From Fimbriiglobus ruber (GTDB taxonomy: Bacteria > Planctomycetota > Planctomycetia > Gemmatales > Gemmataceae), in assembly GCF_002197845.1 (NCBI RefSeq), contig NZ_NIDE01000014.1:1240001-1304000 (forward strand): 64,000 nucleotides of DNA, read 5' to 3'. Positions 59,485 through 64,000 of the stretch are shown here, in pieces. The notes below the pieces were generated by a model that made no database searches, was not told where the DNA came from, and saw only the letters and a list, made by a program, of their open reading frames with translations. A program made the translations under genes and the position numbers. Within the stretch, counting starts at the first letter, position 1, and every line of letters begins with the position of its first letter.

Positions 59485-61068
59485 TAGCTTGCGGCCCGTC
59501 CGGAGAACCTGGCACGGCAGCCCGACGAATGCGTGGACGAAACTCCGGAACTCCAAACCCAACACCCACCGCTTCTCCTGACGATACTTGTCTCGCCAGC
59601 GGCCCGGCGGTTCCGGCAACGACAACGCCCACCACGCCTTCACGTTCCAGCCCAGTGCCGTCATCACCATGTACGCCCAGTTGCTTTCCAGCGTGTCCAC
59701 CGGGGCCCGCAACGCCCGCACGCCGCTCTTCAACTGGGCGTGCAGGTTCTCCTGGTGGCACCGGTCATTGGCCGAGAACACAATCGCGTCCGCCGACCAC
59801 TCCCGCTCGTTCGTGATGTAAAAGAAGTAACGCACGTCATCGAACAGCGCCGCCTCGCCTTTCGCCTTGGTGATGTTCTTGCGGATCACCACCATCCGGT
59901 ACTTCTGGCGGCAGGCGGTGGGCCGATACTCGAACTCGGCGATGTCCTCCGAGTCCAAACGGAGCGTCTCGTACTCCCGCTCCGTCACGATCCTGGCCTT
60001 GACGTTTTCCGGCGTCCGCCGCGGTTGCGTGTTCACGTGGTAACGGGCGGGGCGGGTCAGCCGCCGCCACGCGTGGTCCGGGAGTTCCTCGGCTTTCCGC
60101 ACCAGAGTGGGCACGGCATCGTAGCCGAAAAGGAACCGCGTCTTGTGGATGGCGTTCCAGCCATCCAGATACTGGGTCTGCGAGAAATCGGTGTCGCCCC
60201 GCAAGAGGACCTTGCGAAAACCGGCCTCGAGGCACAACACCAGCGAGCGGTTGACTTCCCGGGCCGCGCCCTCGTGCGACGGGCGATTCCCCGGACGATT
60301 CACGATGCTGAGGACCTCCCCGGTCTCGGCCAGCGAAACGACCAACGGGTGATAACCCCAGGTGCCGTCGTAGGCGATGTCCATTCCCTCCTTGCACGGA
60401 CCGGTGGTCCCGACGAGGGTGCCATCCAGATCGATCGTCGCGCAGTCGAAGAACGACTCGGGTTGCTCGGCCCAGACGCGACGACGGACCTCGTTGATCG
60501 CGTCGATCAGCGTTTCGACATCGGACGCCAAGAAGCGGCGGCAGAAGTCGCCCGCGGTGGTGGGGTCGGGGATGCGTCGCGCGTCCAGGGCGTTGAGGAA
60601 GGTCTCGTCGTTGCGGAGGAGTTCGAGGTCTTGAAGGCAGGTGCCGCCGCAGAGCGGGTTGTAGGCGAGAGTGAGGACGTGATCGGATTCGTGATACGGG
60701 ACGTGGAATTTGAGCAGATGAAGTTTTTGGTCGATGGTCTTGGCGAGCCCGAATCGTTGACCCAGCGCGTGGATGAGGCCGATGCCACCGCAGTGGATGG
60801 CCTGGGCTTTGTCGGAGACCTCATAGTGGATGTTGCGGGCTTTGAGCACGGCTCGGGGCTGAGGGGATCGCGCGTTTGATCGAGTCGGCGATCGATGCGG
60901 GCCTTGCCTTTTTGGAACCAGCGGCGGAAGATAGGTTTCACTTGAAATCCTTCGTGCATTCGGTGGTTGTGGACTCTGCAACCCTACAAACACCGGAAAA
61001 CACGAAGGATTTCAAGCTTTTCGTTTTTCTCCAACGTCAATTTGCCAATGGCGACGCTTGGTTAAGGA

Positions 61069-61680
61069 CTAGCCCGGGCCCGCGAAACGCCCGCCCTCGG
61101 GTGGTTGGCCCCCGTCCTGGCGACATTGGCGTACACCGGCATGCGGATCTCCGAAGCCATCCAACTCCGGTGGACCGATCTCAACTTGGCGACCGACACC
61201 ATCCAGCTCGCGGACGAGTCGGGGTCAGCCCGCCGGACCCCACAGGCGGCCCGGACGTTGAAAGGGGGAGAAGGACGGGTGTTACCCCTGAACGCCGAAT
61301 TGAAACCGGTCCTGGCGGCCCTCGCCCGAAACCCCGACGGGTTCGTCTTTCACGGCCCGGCCGGCGGTCGGTTGAACCCCGATCTGGTCCGCCAGACGCT
61401 GATCCAAGACGTTCTGGAACCGCTGGCCACCAGATTCCCGACCCCATCTGGCGAGATCGGGTTCGCGGACGGCCGATTGCATAGCTTCCGACACTTCTTC
61501 GCGTCCCTGTGCGCCAACAACGGGATTGCGCAGCGGGTGGTGATGCGGTGGCTAGGGCACAAAGACAGCCGGATGGTCGAGCACTATTATCATCTACACG
61601 ACGACGAAAGTCGTCGGCAGATGCAGCGGATTCGGCTGGCCGACGAGTCAGATCCGCCCGGTCGCGAACCGCTACCGTAA
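61069..61680 (+). pseudogene. C-terminal part of a tyrosine recombinase, 5'-truncated by IS1380
   Basis: About 200 codons with the catalytic set YTGMRISEAIQLRW (Arg), LHSFRHFFASL (His, Arg), MRWLGHKDS (His) and MVEHYYHLHDDES (Tyr). It lacks the IntI-specific insert, so it is an Xer- or phage-type integrase rather than a second intI. The open frame begins at the IS1380 end with no start codon of its own. The N-terminal DNA-binding domain is missing. Confidence 0.8.
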
Positions 61681-61751
61681 CGCGTATTCCCAATCGGTGC
61701 CGGGAGGGAATGGGAAGGCGTGAGGGAAGGGGTGACATGGGGTTTTGGCAC

Positions 61752-61781
61752 AGTCTTGACCCAGTCGACTGGGTCAAGACT
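61752..61781. terminator. Perfect 30-bp palindrome
   Basis: AGTCTTGACCCAGTC directly followed by its exact complement, with no loop. It lies between the recombinase fragment and purH. It could be a bidirectional terminator or a recombinase site. No T-run follows. Confidence 0.5.
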
Positions 61782-61800
61782 TTCCGCCCATCATAAACCA

Positions 61801-61833
61801 CGATATGCCAATGCCTTCGGAATCGGCATATCG
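61801..61833. repeat. 9-bp inverted repeat downstream of purH
   Basis: CGATATGCC and GGCATATCG separated by 15 bases that include CCTTCGG. It is about 65 bp beyond the purH stop on the minus strand, so it may help end purH transcription. Nothing else is recognisable in 61681-61896. Confidence 0.4.
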
Positions 61834-61896
61834 ATCACCTGGAGAGGCCGGGACTCCAACGCAGACAATCCCCGCGAGCCAGGCCATTTCTTGCTT

Positions 61897-63477
61897 TTAA
61901 TGCCGGAAGTGCCGGACGCCAGTGAAGAGCATCGGGATGCCGTGCCGGTCGCAGGCGTCGATCGATTCCTGGTCCCGCTGTGACCCGCCCGGCTGCACCA
62001 TCGCCACCACGCCGGCCGCCGCCGCCGCCTCGACGTTGTCGGCGAACGGGAAGAACGCGTCGGACGCGAGGACGGCTCCCTTCACCCGCTCGCCCGCCTT
62101 CTTGATCGCGATCTGCGTCGAATCCACCCGCGACATCTGCCCTGCCCCGACGCCGACGATCTGCGTGCCCTGCGCGAGTACGATCGCGTTCGACTTCACG
62201 TGCTTACACACCAGCCACGCGAACCAGAGGGCCGCCCGCTGGGCGTCGGTCGGCTCGGTCTTCGTGACCACCCGCCACGCAGCCGGGTCGTCCGCGCCAA
62301 CGTCCCGCGCCTGGACGAGAAGGCCGCCGTCGACCCTGCGGTAGTCGGTCCCCTGAGGGCTGCCGAACAGCGGGCCGACTTTCAGCAGGCGGACGTTCTT
62401 CTTCCAGGTCGGCTTGGTAATCAGGATCTCGAAGGCGTCCGCGTCGAAGTCCGGGGCGATGATGCACTCGACGAACCGCTGGCCGGTGGCGAGCGCGTCA
62501 GCCGTCGCGGGATCGACGGTCCGGTTGAACGCCAGGATGCCGCCGAAAGCCGAGAGCGGGTCGCCTTCCCACGCGTGGGCGAAGGCGTCGGCCAGCGTCG
62601 GGGCGGTGGCGGCGCCACACGGGTTGTTGTGCTTGATCACCACCGCGGCCGGGTCGGCGAACTCGCGGGCGAGGTTCAGCGCGGAGTCGAGGTCGAGGAT
62701 GTTGTTGTAACTCAGCTCCTTGCCGTGGAGCTGCTGGGCCGTCGCCACGCAGGGCCGGGCCACGCCGGGCTCCGTGTAGAACGCGGCAGTCTGGTGCGGG
62801 TTTTCGCCGTAGCGGAGGGTCTGCTTGCGGATGAGCGAGACTTGCAGGACGTCCGGCTGGGCGTCGCCCGTGTCGCCGTGGTGGAGCCCGTCGAAGTAGC
62901 CGGCGATGGCCGTGTCGTACTGCTGGATGCGGGCGAACGCTTCTTTCGCTGAGGTCAGCCGCATCAGCCGGGTGACGCTCCCGCCATTTTGAGCGAGTAC
63001 GTCCAGGAACGGCGTGTACTGCTTCGGGTCGACGAGGACGGAGACGGCCTCGAAGTTCTTGGCCGCCGCCCGGATCATGCACGGGCCGCCGATGTCGATG
63101 TTCTCGATCGCCTGGGGCACGGTCACGCCCGACTTCGCCACCGTCTGCTCGAACGGGTAGAGGTTGCAGACGACGAGGTCAATTTCCGGCAGGTTGTGTT
63201 CGGCCAGGGTGGTCATGTGTTCGGGCTTGTCCCGCTTGGCGAGCAGGCCGGCGAACACGGCTGGGTGGAGCGTCTTGACGCGGCCGTCGAGGATCTCCGG
63301 GAAGCCGGTGAGGTCGGCCACGTCCTTCACTGCCAGCCCGGCGTCCGCCAGTGCTCTCATCGTGCCGCCGGTCGCGATCAGCTCGACGTTGTACTTGATC
63401 GCCAGGACGCGGGCGAAGTCGACGAGCCCGGTCTTGTCGGACACGCTGAACAGGGCGCGGCGGATGGGACGGAGCAT
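61897..63477 (-). CDS. purH: Bifunctional AICAR transformylase / IMP cyclohydrolase
   Basis: 526 aa, normal length. It catalyses the last two steps of IMP synthesis: formylation of AICAR with 10-formyl-THF and ring closure of FAICAR. The cyclohydrolase domain opens RRALFSVSDKTGLVDFAR with ATGGTMRALADAG and GRVKTLHPAVFAGLL. The transformylase domain has RYGENPHQTAAFY, VIKHNNPCGAA, the SAFGGILAFN loop and SDAFFPFADNVEAAAAAGV. Start ATG 63477. An AT-rich inverted repeat fills its upstream region. It is the only clear central-metabolism gene besides tilS, marking the border of the accessory region. Confidence 0.97.
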   Translation of the reverse strand: MLRPIRRALFSVSDKTGLVDFARVLAIKYNVELIATGGTMRALADAGLAVKDVADLTGFPEILDGRVKTLHPAVFAGLLAKRDKPEHMTTLAEHNLPEIDLVVCNLYPFEQTVAKSGVTVPQAIENIDIGGPCMIRAAAKNFEAVSVLVDPKQYTPFLDVLAQNGGSVTRLMRLTSAKEAFARIQQYDTAIAGYFDGLHHGDTGDAQPDVLQVSLIRKQTLRYGENPHQTAAFYTEPGVARPCVATAQQLHGKELSYNNILDLDSALNLAREFADPAAVVIKHNNPCGAATAPTLADAFAHAWEGDPLSAFGGILAFNRTVDPATADALATGQRFVECIIAPDFDADAFEILITKPTWKKNVRLLKVGPLFGSPQGTDYRRVDGGLLVQARDVGADDPAAWRVVTKTEPTDAQRAALWFAWLVCKHVKSNAIVLAQGTQIVGVGAGQMSRVDSTQIAIKKAGERVKGAVLASDAFFPFADNVEAAAAAGVVAMVQPGGSQRDQESIDACDRHGIPMLFTGVRHFRH

Positions 63478-63501
63478 GGCGGTTCCTCGAACAGAAAATC
63501 A

Positions 63502-63641
63502 GTTAAAAATGAAAAGTTAAAAATTAAAAAATGAGGCAAAACATAAAGGGCAACGAGATGAACATCTCTCCCAAGTTAAAACATCTTCGGCCTTAATGTT
63601 CTTGTTTTCATTTTTTTAATTTTTAACTTTTCATTTTTAAC
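63502..63641. repeat. AT-rich inverted repeat upstream of purH
   Basis: Arms 63502-63534 and 63608-63641 (GTTAAAAATGAAAAGTT... and complement) are ~33 bp and nearly perfect, differing by one A in a run, around a 73-bp centre. The composition is extreme for this genome. It resembles a miniature inverted-repeat element and could alter purH transcription. Confidence 0.7.
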
Positions 63642-63667
63642 TTTTGGTATGGGGCTTTACCAATGGT

Positions 63668-64000
63668 TTACAAACGCCGCCCGAGTTGAACCACCCGGCC
63701 GACCCGCCGGGCGGTCACGCCGCCGGGGAAATCGACGGCCGAGGCGTCGTCCCGCGTCATCCCGTGTAGCCGTTCCCAGTGGGCCGCCGTCATCGCCCCG
63801 CCGGGCCAGCCCTCGCGCTCCCACGCCAGCCGGAACATCGCGCGGACAAGATGCGGCGGCGCGGCAGTCAACGTGTCCGCGGCGAACACGAGAAGGTGCC
63901 CGGCCCGGGGGCGCTCGGCCGCGGCGAGCAGGTCGGCCGCGGCGCGGTCGACGACCTGCTGGGCCTCGTCCGCCTGCCCCGCGAGCCGGCCGAGGGCGCT
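63668..64000 (-). CDS. tilS: tRNA(Ile)-lysidine synthetase, C-terminal part (runs off window)
   Basis: The frame is open from the right edge to the stop at 63668 (about 110 codons). It shows the TilS middle and C-terminal pattern: ADEAQQVVDRAAADLL, PPHLVRAMFRLAWEREGWPGG, MTAAHWERLHGM, FPGGVTARRVGRVVQLGR. TilS modifies C34 of the AUA-reading tRNA. The N-terminal ATPase domain with SGGxDS lies outside the window. Confidence 0.8.
   Translation of the reverse strand, partial: SALGRLAGQADEAQQVVDRAAADLLAAAERPRAGHLLVFAADTLTAAPPHLVRAMFRLAWEREGWPGGAMTAAHWERLHGMTRDDASAVDFPGGVTARRVGRVVQLGRRL

Larger units (their letters stand above)
58239..60941 (-). pseudogene. IS1380-family transposase split by IS630
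   Basis: Starts at GTG 60941 and runs to RTGRKL near 59487, then resumes after the insertion and ends with the same C-terminus (LVETLNC, stop at 58239-58241). With the insertion and one TA removed it is a full-length 509-aa frame. Confidence 0.85.
58116..61067 (-). mobile_element. IS1380-family element, right copy, interrupted by IS630
   Basis: Inverted partner of the left copy. It is interrupted at GCAAGC-TA-GTTTATC by the IS630 element. The outer end is GGTTAAGG at 61060-61067, abutting a truncated recombinase gene. Confidence 0.8.

Noticed and set aside
61105-61680. A second integron integrase
   Set aside because: The catalytic residues are present but the IntI-specific segment between the first Arg and the His-x-x-Arg box is absent, and no attC lies nearby.
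61834-61900. A tRNA gene near the 3' side of purH as an integration site
   Set aside because: A GGGACTCCAACG-like stretch recalls tRNA text, but no cloverleaf, anticodon arm or CCA end can be drawn.

Overview
The window looks like a chromosomal accessory region of a high-GC planctomycete, most likely Gemmataceae. The grounds are: a planctomycete cytochrome (CxxCH plus DUF1592/DUF1588-type) and DUF1552 gene pair, a membrane Ser/Thr kinase with a TPR tail, a TIGR02996-like protein, an inverted-type integron, and an unusual load of insertion sequences. Ordinary housekeeping sequence appears only at the right edge (purH and the 3' end of tilS).

Layout. 1-5.8 kb: an RHS/YD-repeat protein with an AT-rich C-terminal tip. 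5.9-13.4 kb: three mobile elements, namely an ISAs1-family element carrying a serine-recombinase element inside its transposase gene, a DDE element, and a DDE element of unassigned family. They flank a decayed 5' copy of the cytochrome gene found at 22.7 kb. 13.4-18.4 kb: two paralogous genes with a CxxC...CxxC cluster (one broken), a TIGR02996-like gene, and degenerate sequence. 18.4-26.7 kb: kinase, cytochrome and DUF1552 genes on the plus strand. 27.2-30.9 kb: an IS21 element interrupted by an IS630 element. 31.7-42.6 kb: an integron. intI is at 41.6-42.6 kb on the minus strand, with a putative attI and promoter after its 3' end, followed by at least six cassettes whose genes run in the same direction as intI. 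This is the inverted arrangement known from planctomycetes and spirochaetes. 43-44.7 kb: small membrane and zinc-finger genes and an XRE regulator. 45-52.5 kb: a secreted protein of about 2,120 aa split by an IS630-type element. 52.6-61.1 kb: two head-to-head IS1380 elements with the second ISAs1/serine-recombinase copy at the centre of the palindrome. 61.1-64 kb: a recombinase fragment, purH and tilS.

Main finding. One IS110-family element is present three times, each time inside a cassette attC site at the same position. Its 5' non-coding region folds like an IS110 bridge RNA. The presumptive target loop carries TGCAGCG on one side and GAACAAGG on the other. These equal the left half and the reverse complement of the right half of the attC target TGCAGCG-CCT-TGTTC. 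The presumptive donor loop carries ACGCTACC, matching the element's right end, and a near-match to its left end. Joining the ends would place TTGACA 17 bp from TTACTG, a promoter made by circularisation. I therefore infer a bridge-RNA-guided transposon programmed for integron attC sites. A second, unrelated IS110 element sits in the R box of another attC.

Many reading-frame breaks are single-base losses in homopolymers, and several are visible by comparing near-identical element copies. Some 'pseudogenes' may therefore be read errors. At least one such indel is real, because it is present in both copies of a target-site duplication.
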